Positions 17,279 through 23,688 of a DNA stretch of 35,910 nt are shown here, piece after piece (position 1 is the first letter of the stretch; the number at the start of each line of letters is the position of its first letter). Source of the stretch: Bacteroides sp. (lineage in GTDB: Bacteria > Bacteroidota > Bacteroidia > Bacteroidales > Muribaculaceae); assembly GCA_023663525.1 (NCBI GenBank), contig JAMPHF010000001.1, positions 580,915 to 616,824 on the forward strand. Reading direction: 5' to 3'. The notes under the pieces were generated by a model. It was given only the letters and a program-made list of their open reading frames with translations. It ran no database searches and had not been told where the DNA came from. The position numbers and the translations under genes were made by a program.

Positions 17279-18295
17279 ATGAAGATTTCAGCTTCGGGGC
17301 ATGGTCTACTGCTGCCTCTCATGGTGATTGTGACTCTTTTTGCTGCATGTGACGGCCGTCGGGACTACCGGTCTATGCAGGGCGGTGTCTGGAACACCAC
17401 ATATAATATAAAATATAACTCGCCGGTCGATCTGAACGACTCGGTCATTGCCGTCATGAAGATGGTCGAGATGTCATTGTCGCCATTCAACGACAGCTCA
17501 CTCATCTCGCGGATCAATCGCGGCGAGACCTGTGCGGCCGACACGCTGCTCCGGCGCATTTTCGTCTCCTCGCAGGAAGTCAACCGCAACAGCTCCGGGC
17601 GGTTTGATCCGACGGTGGCCCCGCTCGTCAACCTCTGGGGCTTCGGCTACCGCAAAACCGGAGTGGAGCCGACAAAAGAAATGATTGACAGTGTGCTCCA
17701 CAGCGTAGGTATCAACGACTGCCGGATTGACAGCGCGGGGACGGTAGTGCGTAAGACTCCTCAGACCGAGTTCAATTTCTCAGCCATCACCAAGGGATAC
17801 GGATGCGACCTCATCGGCGAGATGTTCAGACGCAACGGCTGCACGGACTACATAGTGGAAATCGGTGGCGAGATTGCCATGAGTGGCAAGAATCCACGCG
17901 GCGATGACTGGCACATCATGGTGGATGCCCCGGTCGAAAGCGACACCGCCGTAGTCCATTCGCGCATGGCGGTCATTGCCGTGACGGATTGTGGAGTGGC
18001 CACATCGGGCAATTACAGAAATTTCAGGCAGACGGCTTCCGGGCGCGTATGGCACACCATCAGCACCGTTGACGGCTATCCAGCCCACACTGACCTGCTC
18101 TCGGCGACTGTCATCGCCCCCAATGCCATGCTTGCCGATGCCTACGCAACATCTTGCATGGCCATGAGCTCCGACAGCGCGATGGCAATGCTCGACCGTC
18201 TGGATGGAGTGGAGGCGTTGTTGATAACACTCAATCCGAAAGATTCGACCTACGTCATCACAACAACCGCCGACTTCCCGGAGCTGAGAAATTAG
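17279..18295 (+). CDS. apbE: ApbE: FAD:protein FMN transferase, lipoprotein
   Basis: A 338-residue flavin transferase that attaches FMN covalently to threonine in targets such as Nqr/Rnf subunits, on the periplasmic side. A lipobox (VTLFAAC, Cys24) marks it as a lipoprotein. Motifs: SPFNDSSLISRINRG, FDPTVAPLVNLWGFG, the FAD-binding FSAITKGYGCDLI, VEIGGEIAMSGKN, and the C-terminal VATSGNYRNF followed by H(T)ISTVDGYP. Length is normal. A -7-like TAATTTTG (17251-17258) precedes the gene, with no -33 box at standard spacing. Confidence 0.92.
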   Translation: MKISASGHGLLLPLMVIVTLFAACDGRRDYRSMQGGVWNTTYNIKYNSPVDLNDSVIAVMKMVEMSLSPFNDSSLISRINRGETCAADTLLRRIFVSSQEVNRNSSGRFDPTVAPLVNLWGFGYRKTGVEPTKEMIDSVLHSVGINDCRIDSAGTVVRKTPQTEFNFSAITKGYGCDLIGEMFRRNGCTDYIVEIGGEIAMSGKNPRGDDWHIMVDAPVESDTAVVHSRMAVIAVTDCGVATSGNYRNFRQTASGRVWHTISTVDGYPAHTDLLSATVIAPNAMLADAYATSCMAMSSDSAMAMLDRLDGVEALLITLNPKDSTYVITTTADFPELRN

Positions 18296-18419
18296 CAATG
18301 AGTATACACCGAACGGTGCGAAAATGTGCCCAAATCCGACATTTAACACTAATTTTTAACATTGTTAAAAGCACGGATTGAGAGGGATTATGGACGGGTT
18401 TTATGTTAAACAACATATT

Positions 18420-18455
18420 TTTGTAGCATAATTCCGCAAAAATGCTCTAACTTTG
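18420..18455 (+). promoter_or_regulatory. Possible promoter of the small-ORF transcript
   Basis: TAACTTTG at 18448-18455 is a full -7 match. The nearest TTTG (18420-18423) is 24 bases upstream, longer than the usual 19-21, so the -33 part is weak. Confidence 0.45.
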
Positions 18456-18479
18456 CGCTGTGTTTGATTGTTTATTAAG

Positions 18480-18545
18480 TGACGCCGGTCGAAAGGCCGA
18501 ATGATTCCCGAAACCATAGCGATGGACGGAGAAACGAAAGCGTCA
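18480..18545 (+). ncRNA. Candidate structured RNA (three-way junction)
   Basis: TGACGC (18480-18485) pairs with GCGTCA (18540-18545) to close a 66-base domain. Inside are a hairpin CGGTC-GAAA-GGCCG (18486-18499) with a GNRA tetraloop, and a longer stem with CCG/CGG and CCAT-AGCG-ATGG (18508-18529). It starts about 25 bases after the -7 box at 18448 and precedes a 40-residue ORF. I could not assign it to a riboswitch or ribozyme class. Confidence 0.4.
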
Positions 18546-18617
18546 GATAAAAAAGATTGTTTTAGTGAACTGACAATTGTTCAGAGTTCACATAGGTTTA
18601 ATTTAAATTCTGCAATT

Positions 18618-18740
18618 ATGACCAACATGTTTAAGGTTCTCAAGGCAGATGTCCACACATTTTTCCGCACTCTTGGAGAGGGTGACTGTTTCCGTCCGAC
18701 GGGCGACTGCAGCTTCCACTCCAACGACGAAGCGAAGTGA
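18618..18740 (+). CDS. Very small ORF, 40 residues
   Basis: Begins MTNMFKVLKADVHTFFRTLG and ends with an acidic/polar tail rich in Cys, Asp and His. A longer in-frame reading from 18501 would run through the structured leader and is disfavoured. It lies after a promoter-like box and before a hairpin and a second small ORF. No family recognised; the amphipathic N-terminal helix suggests a membrane- or protein-binding peptide, but this is a guess. Confidence 0.45.
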   Translation: MTNMFKVLKADVHTFFRTLGEGDCFRPTGDCSFHSNDEAK

Positions 18741-18759
18741 ATAACGTCACAGAAATGAG

Positions 18760-18792
18760 TAAGGGTGATTTTTTCACGTCACGTCACCCTTA
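18760..18792 (+). terminator. Hairpin between the two small ORFs
   Basis: TAAGGGTGA (18760-18768) pairs exactly with TCACCCTTA (18784-18792). The T run is in the loop rather than after the stem, so it may act as an attenuator or RNA-stability hairpin rather than a terminator. Confidence 0.45.
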
Positions 18793-18837
18793 GAGGATTT
18801 AATCCCATCTATGTTTAACTTTTAAAATGAATGCATT

Positions 18838-18939
18838 ATGAAAGTAACAAAAATGGTAAAGAAAGCCATCGAGTGGTATTGCGAGTCAGCAGCCCTCATG
18901 TATCGTGTAAACGACACTGAAAATTACCACGAGCTCTAA
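18838..18939 (+). CDS. Very small ORF, 33 residues
   Basis: Reads MKVTKMVKKAIEWYCESAAL then MYRVNDTENYHEL. The first 20 residues form a basic amphipathic helix. The ATG follows an A/T-rich stretch as is usual for translation starts here. No family recognised. Its support is the clean ORF, amino-acid pattern and position before a strong terminator (19153-19190). Confidence 0.4.
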   Translation: MKVTKMVKKAIEWYCESAALMYRVNDTENYHEL

Positions 18940-19246
18940 CCATAGAGCCGTCGGGCGACTGAGACAATTGAGCCACAAGCCACCCGATTGGAAATCCCGC
19001 AATGGGGACAGCGGAAAGCGTCCGCAAGAAAAAAAATGAATGACCCGAAGATGAAAAAGCGGCAATCGTGCCGTCAATCCATCCGGCGGCGTTCTCCAAT
19101 GAATGTCCCTGTTTTTCAAAGTCTATCCAAAGACAAAATCTCATCATATCGAGACCACGCGCACCATCTCATCGTGCACGTGGTCTTTTAATTTATTGGG
19201 AAACAATTATATTAAATATATTTAACACATATTTTCTCCATATAAT
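18940..19246. other. Non-coding stretch before the tRNA
   Basis: Several open frames exist on both strands but none has a coherent protein pattern. GC-rich short inverted segments near 18990-19030 may fold. The only clear element is the hairpin terminator at 19153-19190; downstream of it is AT-rich promoter sequence. Confidence 0.4.
19153..19190 (+). terminator. Rho-independent terminator of the small-ORF transcript
   Basis: GACCACGCGCAC (19153-19164) pairs with GTGCACGTGGTC (19174-19185) with one mismatch, followed by TTTTAATTT. Strong evidence that something upstream is transcribed rightward. Confidence 0.75.
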
Positions 19247-19277
19247 TTTGCAGTATGAAATAATATGTCTACCTTTG
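19247..19277 (+). promoter_or_regulatory. Promoter of the initiator tRNA
   Basis: TTTG (19247-19250), 19-base spacer, TACCTTTG (19270-19277), 18 bases before the mature tRNA 5' end. Confidence 0.8.
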
Positions 19278-19295
19278 CACCACGAAAAACGACAT

Positions 19296-19367
<72 letters not shown>

Positions 19368-19376
19368 CAAAGCGAG

Positions 19377-19407
19377 AAAATCCGGTTCACTTGAATCGGA
19401 TTTTTTT
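19377..19407 (+). terminator. Terminator of tRNA-fMet
   Basis: AAAATCCG (19377-19384) pairs with CGGATTTT (19397-19404), the stem extending inward through GTTCA/TGAAT, followed by a seven-T run. Confidence 0.85.
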
Positions 19408-19446
19408 ATTTACCGGCAAAATTCATACATGCCTGACGGAAAAAAG

Positions 19447-19497
19447 AAAGACACGTTGAAAATTCAGCATCATATATCTGATTTCCAACGTGTCTTT
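19447..19497. terminator. Terminator beyond the tRNA-Ser 3' end
   Basis: AAAGACACGTTG (19447-19458) pairs exactly with CAACGTGTCTTT (19486-19497). On the minus strand it is followed by a T-rich tail, just after the tRNA-Ser remnant, so it is the original tRNA-Ser terminator. Confidence 0.75.
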
Positions 19498-19502
19498 TTC
19501 TG

Positions 19503-19564
19503 CGGAGCGACCGAGATTCGAACTCGGGATACGCTTTTGACGTATACACGCTTTCCAGGCGTGC
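19503..19564 (-). pseudogene. tRNA-Ser(GGA), 3' part only (attachment-site remnant)
   Basis: Read on the minus strand: anticodon stem CACGC/GCGTG with loop CTGGAAA (anticodon GGA), a long class II variable arm (ATACG-TCAAAAG-CGTAT), T stem CCGAG/CTCGG with loop TTCGAAT, acceptor 3' strand TCGCTCC and discriminator G. The D arm and the acceptor 5' strand (expected GGAGCGA) are missing; the sequence upstream is unrelated. The break falls at the anticodon stem, the usual crossover region of tRNA-targeting tyrosine integrases. It marks the left end of an integrated element lying to the right. Confidence 0.85.
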
Positions 19565-19565
19565 T

Positions 19566-19639
19566 ATTTCCAACAGCAACAGTCCTAAACACAGCAATTT
19601 AGGAGCGGACGTTTGGAAATTTGCGGGTGAGTTGCGGGT
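19566..19639. repeat. Nested inverted repeats and paired direct repeats in the att arm
   Basis: Outer arms ATTTCCAA (19566-19573) and TTGGAAAT (19613-19620) enclose an inner hairpin CCTAAA (19584-19589)/TTTAGG (19598-19603). Immediately after come two direct copies of TTGCGGGT (19621-19628 and 19632-19639), 11 bp apart. Their position next to the crossover suggests integrase or excisionase binding sites. The rest up to 19771 shows no gene. Confidence 0.55.
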
Positions 19640-19771
19640 AAACGGCTTTTACGGTTTTGGGATTTTCTTTTACTTAGCAGATAACATCAGTTAGGATTTG
19701 AATATCTAATTTGTCAATGCCTAAACTTGTCAATGGGGAAAAACGTACCGCCGCGTTTGGCGAGAAGGTCT

Positions 19772-20287
19772 TTAAGCCTCCAAGAGAGCAGTATCTTTTT
19801 TTAACCCATTATCTTCAAGGTAGCGTTCCATTTCCGCCTGCCGTCTGTCAAGTTCGGCTTCTCGTTCATCAAGCTCTCGCTCCCGGTCTTGCATCTCGTT
19901 CATTCGGTCTTGGAGTTTTGCCTCACGATCCGTCAGCGACTGAAACATCTCCATTAGCTTATGCTGCATCGATAGCATTTCCGCAAGTTGGGCCGTAGGG
20001 CCGGCGCCGGGATAAGGCATTTGCGGTTGCTCGGCTGTAGGGAGAACAAGGTTGCCCTCACCGGTGTAGAGGTACGTCTTATTGATTTCGGGGAAACGAG
20101 CGCAAATGAGATTGACAACTCCGGGATTGAACTTCTTTGTACGGCCACTTTGGAGGTCGAAGATGCGCTGATAGTTGATACCGATAGCTTTGGCGAATGA
20201 GGGAGCCCTCATTCCCACGTGGTTCAGCACGGCTTCAATGATAGCCTTTGCGTTGACATTTCTGTCAGCATGTTCACTTTCTTTCAT
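19772..20287 (-). CDS. XRE-type phage repressor with coiled-coil tail
   Basis: A 171-residue protein with an N-terminal HTH (about residues 13-70; KAIIEAVLNHVGMRAPSFAK, then YQRIFDLQSGRTKKFNPGVV), the Bacteroidota phage-repressor style in which the domain ends TYLYTGEGNLV. The C-terminal half (100-160) is a highly charged coiled coil (REAKLQDRMNEMQDRERELD), probably for oligomerisation. There is no S24 peptidase domain, so it is not a LexA-cleavable repressor. ATG 20287 is preferred over 20317, which would place the start inside the palindrome. It faces the rightward early operon. Confidence 0.85.
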   Translation of the reverse strand: MKESEHADRNVNAKAIIEAVLNHVGMRAPSFAKAIGINYQRIFDLQSGRTKKFNPGVVNLICARFPEINKTYLYTGEGNLVLPTAEQPQMPYPGAGPTAQLAEMLSMQHKLMEMFQSLTDREAKLQDRMNEMQDRERELDEREAELDRRQAEMERYLEDNGLKKDTALLEA

Positions 20288-20306
20288 ATTTATCTGCAAC
20301 GTTAAT

Positions 20307-20360
20307 GGAGGCCGCATTGCCTCCTTAATACTATTAACAACTTAGTTGCTCCCAACGTTG
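20307..20360. promoter_or_regulatory. Palindromes in the repressor/early-gene control region
   Basis: Three palindromes lie between the divergent genes: GGAGGC/GCCTCC around six bases (20307-20324), CAACTTAGTTG (20338-20348) and CAACGTTG (20353-20360). CAACGTT recurs at 20298-20304. They are candidate operators for the repressor; the first could instead be a hairpin in the repressor leader. Confidence 0.5.
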
Positions 20361-20379
20361 AAGAAACTTTCCCAAAATA

Positions 20380-20411
20380 TTTGGTCAATATCGTAGGTAT
20401 GGTTATATTTG
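20380..20411 (+). promoter_or_regulatory. Rightward early promoter
   Basis: TTTG (20380-20383), 20-base spacer, TATATTTG (20404-20411). The spacer and -7 box contain GTAGG-N2-TGG-TTATATTTG, closely resembling the conserved block in the promoters at 20868, 29625 and 32313. It should drive the first rightward gene at 20480. Confidence 0.7.
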
Positions 20412-20479
20412 CAGTCGAAAACAACAACAATAACATTAGCAAAGATAGCTAATTTCTCGCTTTAATGCAAATAAGAATT

Positions 20480-20776
20480 ATGCCAAAGGAAGTTATAAAC
20501 CCTCAAATGCCGGAGTGTACAGCCCTTGATAGTGGGGTTGGCTCTGGCGTGGCTATGCTCCCGACAGGTGGAGAAACAGTCATTGACAAGAAACCGATAA
20601 CATCATCACTCAGAGTCCTATCCATTGGAGAATCAGCGATTTTTCCGATAGAGCAACGAACTTCTGCTCTGGTTGTGGCCAATCGGTTGAAGAAAGAATT
20701 GGCACGGACGGGGTGGGATTATTCTTATTGTGATGATGAGGATAATTTTATCGTAAAAATTACTCGTACAGCGTAG
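20480..20776 (+). CDS. Small phage early protein, unknown function
   Basis: A 98-residue protein. The last 50 residues form a compact domain (VLSIGESAIFPIEQRTSALV...WDYSYCDDEDNFIVKITRTA) that recalls small proteins common in Bacteroidota phages and conjugative elements in which an IGES.FPI stretch precedes a helix and a final basic strand; function not known to me. The ATG at 20480 is chosen over the one at 20465, because the first ATG is part of the repeated leader GCAAATAAG found ahead of other genes in this element. Confidence 0.65.
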   Translation: MPKEVINPQMPECTALDSGVGSGVAMLPTGGETVIDKKPITSSLRVLSIGESAIFPIEQRTSALVVANRLKKELARTGWDYSYCDDEDNFIVKITRTA

Positions 20777-20867
20777 CATTTAGCGTTTATTTGCTCCTCA
20801 AATCAGATGTAGTCACTTCTACGGCTCAAAAAAAAAATTTGCCTAAACGATTATTTTTTTCCTAAAA

Positions 20868-20899
20868 TTTGTAGGATTGATTATATTTGATTAACTTTG
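20868..20899 (+). promoter_or_regulatory. Element promoter A
   Basis: TTTG (20868-20871), 20-base spacer, TAACTTTG (20892-20899). Its first 18 bases, TTTGTAGGATTGATTATA, are identical to those at 29625 and differ at one base from those at 32313. It serves the large recombination/replication block starting at 20945. Confidence 0.85.
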
Positions 20900-20944
20900 T
20901 ATCAGCAAATAGGAATTATAGTATTCACTAAAAATAGATAAACT

Positions 20945-21880
20945 ATGAGTCTCATTAAGAAACCGACCGAATTGGTCATCCCCTCGACCGTGAAGATGAT
21001 GATTTACGGCCAGGCAGGTATGGGTAAGACCACCCTCGCCCTCTCAGCTCCTAACCCTCTGTTGCTCGACTTCGACAACGGCGTGAAGCGTGTCAATATG
21101 TCGCACCTTGACGGTGTAGACATCGTGCAGGTTACATCGTGGGCCGACCTCAAGCAGCTCATGAACGAAGACCTCTCTCCGTACAAGACTATCGTTGTCG
21201 ATACAATCGGCAAGATGATGGACTTCATTATCACAGGCTGCTGCGGCACTCGTCAGCCCCAGATTAAGGATTGGGGTCGCATCAACCAAGAGTTCACATG
21301 GTTCACCCGCTCTCTCTCGGCACTCAATAAGCACATCGTATTCGTTGCGCACCGCGACACCCGCAAGGAAGGTGACGAAACCGTATTCATCCCGGCCCTC
21401 CGTGAAAAGTCCTACAACAGCATCGTTACCGAGCTCGACCTCCTGGGCTATCTGGAAATGCGCAACGAGCACGGACAGCAGCGCCGCTCCATCACGTTTG
21501 ACCCGACCTCCCGCAATGACGGCAAGAACACCTGCAACCTGCCAGGCATTATGGAAATTCCGGGCATACTCAACGCCCAGGGCCAGCCCACAGGTAAGAA
21601 CGTTTTCATCGCCGAAAGCGTCATCAAGCCCTACGAGGCTATGCTCAAAATCAAGGACGATGAACGCAAGCGTTACGAGGCGGTCGTTGCGAAAATCAGC
21701 GAAGACATCGCCAAGATTACCGATGCAGACTCGGCTAACGAATTCGTAAAGCACCTCAACGACTACGAGCATATCGGCTCGTCCGTTGCCAAGGCCCGCG
21801 AAATGTTCGGTGCAAAGGTAACTGAACTCGGCCTCGTTTATGACCGCGAATCAAAAACCTACTCCGATGTCGCAGCGTAA
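20945..21880 (+). CDS. Sak4-like P-loop ATPase (phage recombination)
   Basis: A 311-residue RecA-fold NTPase. Walker A is GQAGMGKTT (residues 22-30), Walker B is TIVVDT (82-87), and a sensor-like segment HIVFVAHRDTRKEGDE follows. This architecture is that of phage Sak4/AAA_24-type proteins, which act with a single-strand-binding protein in annealing-type recombination. The C-terminal 60 residues are helical and charged. It is the first gene after promoter A and is followed by a nuclease and an SSB-like protein, which supports the recombination role. A bare ATPase of another type remains possible. Confidence 0.8.
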   Translation: MSLIKKPTELVIPSTVKMMIYGQAGMGKTTLALSAPNPLLLDFDNGVKRVNMSHLDGVDIVQVTSWADLKQLMNEDLSPYKTIVVDTIGKMMDFIITGCCGTRQPQIKDWGRINQEFTWFTRSLSALNKHIVFVAHRDTRKEGDETVFIPALREKSYNSIVTELDLLGYLEMRNEHGQQRRSITFDPTSRNDGKNTCNLPGIMEIPGILNAQGQPTGKNVFIAESVIKPYEAMLKIKDDERKRYEAVVAKISEDIAKITDADSANEFVKHLNDYEHIGSSVAKAREMFGAKVTELGLVYDRESKTYSDVAA

Positions 21881-22736
21881 TTACGATTTCGCAATTTACG
21901 CAACCCTCATCGACGGCTACTCCGACTACCTCAATAGCGACCTCATCTACGAGACATATTGGGGTTGGTCGGAGAACCCTCCCCACACTCCCGAAGAATT
22001 TCAGCTCAAACAATATCAAGATCTTATTGATAGGATAAACCGAGTGCCCTTTGATAGTGAAGCTTCATCACGTGGCACGGCATTCAATGAACTTGTTGAC
22101 GCACTCGTAGAACACCGCGGGCCGTCAGAGGGATTTGAATTTGAGAAAGTCGTGGAGCCGGAGGTTACGCAGGTCGTAACGGGGCAGGTGAATAACTGTG
22201 AACCCGATGAGCGGTGGGCAGACGTTCAGTACGTCAACAATCCCAATGCAGGAAAGGTGTTAGGTATCAAAGTCCGCTACAACAATCGCGAGTTTTACTT
22301 TGACATCAAGCTCGTCAGAGAGTTTGCCAACTACTACAAAGGCGCAGTATGCCAATTATTAGTAGAGGCAATCCTCCCCACCAAATACGGCAACGTGCGG
22401 TTGTATGGCTACATTGACGAACTGATGCCTCAGAGCGTCCATGACATCAAGACCACAGGACGTTACGCCGTAGGCAAATTCAAAGACCACGCTCAACACC
22501 TCGTCTATCCCTACTGTCTTATGCAGAACGGCATGGATATTCGCGACTTCGAGTACGACATCGCCCTGCTTGACAAGTATGGCCGGTGGGAAACATTCAC
22601 CGAGCATTACGCTTTCGTACCAGAGCGTGATATACCTATCCTCACGGAAAAGGTAGAGGGATTGATAGAATTCCTCATCGAGAACAAAGAATTAATAACC
22701 GACAAAAAGATTGCGCCCATCTGGGCCGAAGAATAA
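21867..22736 (+). CDS. PD-(D/E)XK-family nuclease
   Basis: A 289-residue protein resembling RecB/Cas4-like exonucleases of phages. The active-site signature is present: Asp184 in YGYIDE and Asp193-Ile-Lys195 in VHDIKTTGRY, followed by the helix QHLVYPYCLMQ that usually carries the conserved Gln/Tyr. The ATG at 21867 is preferred (14-base overlap with the ATPase gene) over 21840 (41-base overlap). With the ATPase and SSB-like genes it forms a recombination cassette: end resection, ssDNA binding and annealing. Confidence 0.8.
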   Translation: MSQRNYDFAIYATLIDGYSDYLNSDLIYETYWGWSENPPHTPEEFQLKQYQDLIDRINRVPFDSEASSRGTAFNELVDALVEHRGPSEGFEFEKVVEPEVTQVVTGQVNNCEPDERWADVQYVNNPNAGKVLGIKVRYNNREFYFDIKLVREFANYYKGAVCQLLVEAILPTKYGNVRLYGYIDELMPQSVHDIKTTGRYAVGKFKDHAQHLVYPYCLMQNGMDIRDFEYDIALLDKYGRWETFTEHYAFVPERDIPILTEKVEGLIEFLIENKELITDKKIAPIWAEE

Positions 22737-22738
22737 AA

Positions 22739-23248
22739 ATGGCAAATCAGTTAATCGGAACAATCGTTTCCATCAGCGCTCCAATATCCCTATCAACAAA
22801 AGGTGGAGTGGCTTTCACCAAACGCGAACTCATTCTCTCAATCCAAAAGTTTGACCCCAATACGGGCCAGCCGTATAGCGATCAGAGCAACACTCCGCAG
22901 ATTACCTTTATGGGTAACAAGTGTGCCGACCTCGACGGCTATCAGACCGGCCAGCTCGTCCGTGTGTCGTTTGATGTTACAGGCACTCCTTATGTTGACC
23001 GCAACAATGAGCGCCGTATCATCAACGACATCCGTGGCTACAAGATAGAACCGTATGGTGTACAGACACCTCAGCCGACTCCGGCCTACCCACAACAGCA
23101 GTTCGTTCAACCCACATACGGACAGCCTCAACCCCAGGCTTACCCACCACAGCAAGCGACCGCACCTGTTCAGCAAGTAGATTATGTAGTAACAGAGGTT
23201 GTGCAACAGCCGGCACAGCCGAAGCAAAATGATGGCCTGCCGTTATAA
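22739..23248 (+). CDS. ssDNA-binding protein of the DUF3127 type
   Basis: A 169-residue protein. Residues 1-105 form an OB-fold-like beta barrel (LIGTIVSISAPISLSTKGG, KRELILSI, QITFMGNKC, GQLVRVSFDVTGTPY, INDIRGYKIE) like DUF3127 proteins. Residues 110-160 are a Pro/Gln-rich flexible linker and the tail ends NDGLPL, resembling the acidic SSB tip that recruits partner proteins, although only one acid remains. Two bases separate it from the nuclease gene; its stop overlaps the next start by one base. Confidence 0.8.
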   Translation: MANQLIGTIVSISAPISLSTKGGVAFTKRELILSIQKFDPNTGQPYSDQSNTPQITFMGNKCADLDGYQTGQLVRVSFDVTGTPYVDRNNERRIINDIRGYKIEPYGVQTPQPTPAYPQQQFVQPTYGQPQPQAYPPQQATAPVQQVDYVVTEVVQQPAQPKQNDGLPL

Positions 23249-23688
23249 TGCTCTACAACACCTCCAATCCTCTTGACAAGGAAAACTTTCTTGCACGTGC
23301 GCAGTTCCTCGCCGACCGTGGCGATATAGTGGAACTGCGCACCAAAAAGCAACGCTCCTTAAAGCAGTCAGCCTATCTGCATTGTCTGCTCGGCTATTTC
23401 GGGTCGCAATATGGAGAGGATGCGGAGTATGTGAAGATAGAGTATTTCAAAAAACTTGTCAATCCCGACATCTTTATATTAGGGAAAGGTGTGGATATGT
23501 TCACAGGGCAGGTGAAGTACAAACTCCGCTCTACCGCAGACCTCACGACAGAGGAAATGTCAACGTGCATAGACCGCTTCCGCAATTGGAGTTCCAAAGA
23601 AGTCGGCCTGTATCTCCCGACAGCGGAAGAAGGTGCTTTGTTGGCATTATGCGAGGTGGAGATAGCAAAAGCGAAACGTTTCTTATGA
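23248..23688 (+). CDS. NinB-like recombination protein (tentative)
   Basis: A 146-residue protein. The stretch VELRTKKQRSLKQSAYLHCL and the later TADLTTEEMSTCIDRFRNW...VGLYLPTAEEG follow the layout of lambda NinB/Orf-type recombination mediators (basic strand, R-S-x-x-Q-N/S helix, C-terminal helix). The similarity is by layout rather than a strong motif. Its position between SSB-like and helicase genes fits. The stop overlaps the helicase ATG as ATGA, indicating coupled translation. Confidence 0.55.
   Translation: MLYNTSNPLDKENFLARAQFLADRGDIVELRTKKQRSLKQSAYLHCLLGYFGSQYGEDAEYVKIEYFKKLVNPDIFILGKGVDMFTGQVKYKLRSTADLTTEEMSTCIDRFRNWSSKEVGLYLPTAEEGALLALCEVEIAKAKRFL

Larger units (their letters stand above)
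18296..18617 (+). other. Intergenic leader region, 322 bp
   Basis: No larger gene is seen. It holds a possible promoter (18420-18455), a three-way-junction RNA fold (18480-18545), and a further hairpin with GTGAAC/GTTCAC arms upstream of the small ORF at 18618. It reads as a transcribed, structured leader. Confidence 0.45.

Noticed and set aside
19571..19620. Complete tRNA-Ser with a diverged 5' half
   Set aside because: No sequence within reach pairs with the acceptor 3' strand (GGAGCGA expected) and no D arm is present, so the gene is truly truncated.
23382..23684. N-terminal extension of the helicase frame
   Set aside because: The 101 extra codons overlap the previous gene in another frame and read as low-complexity shadow sequence; the helicase begins at ATG 23685, coupled by ATGA.
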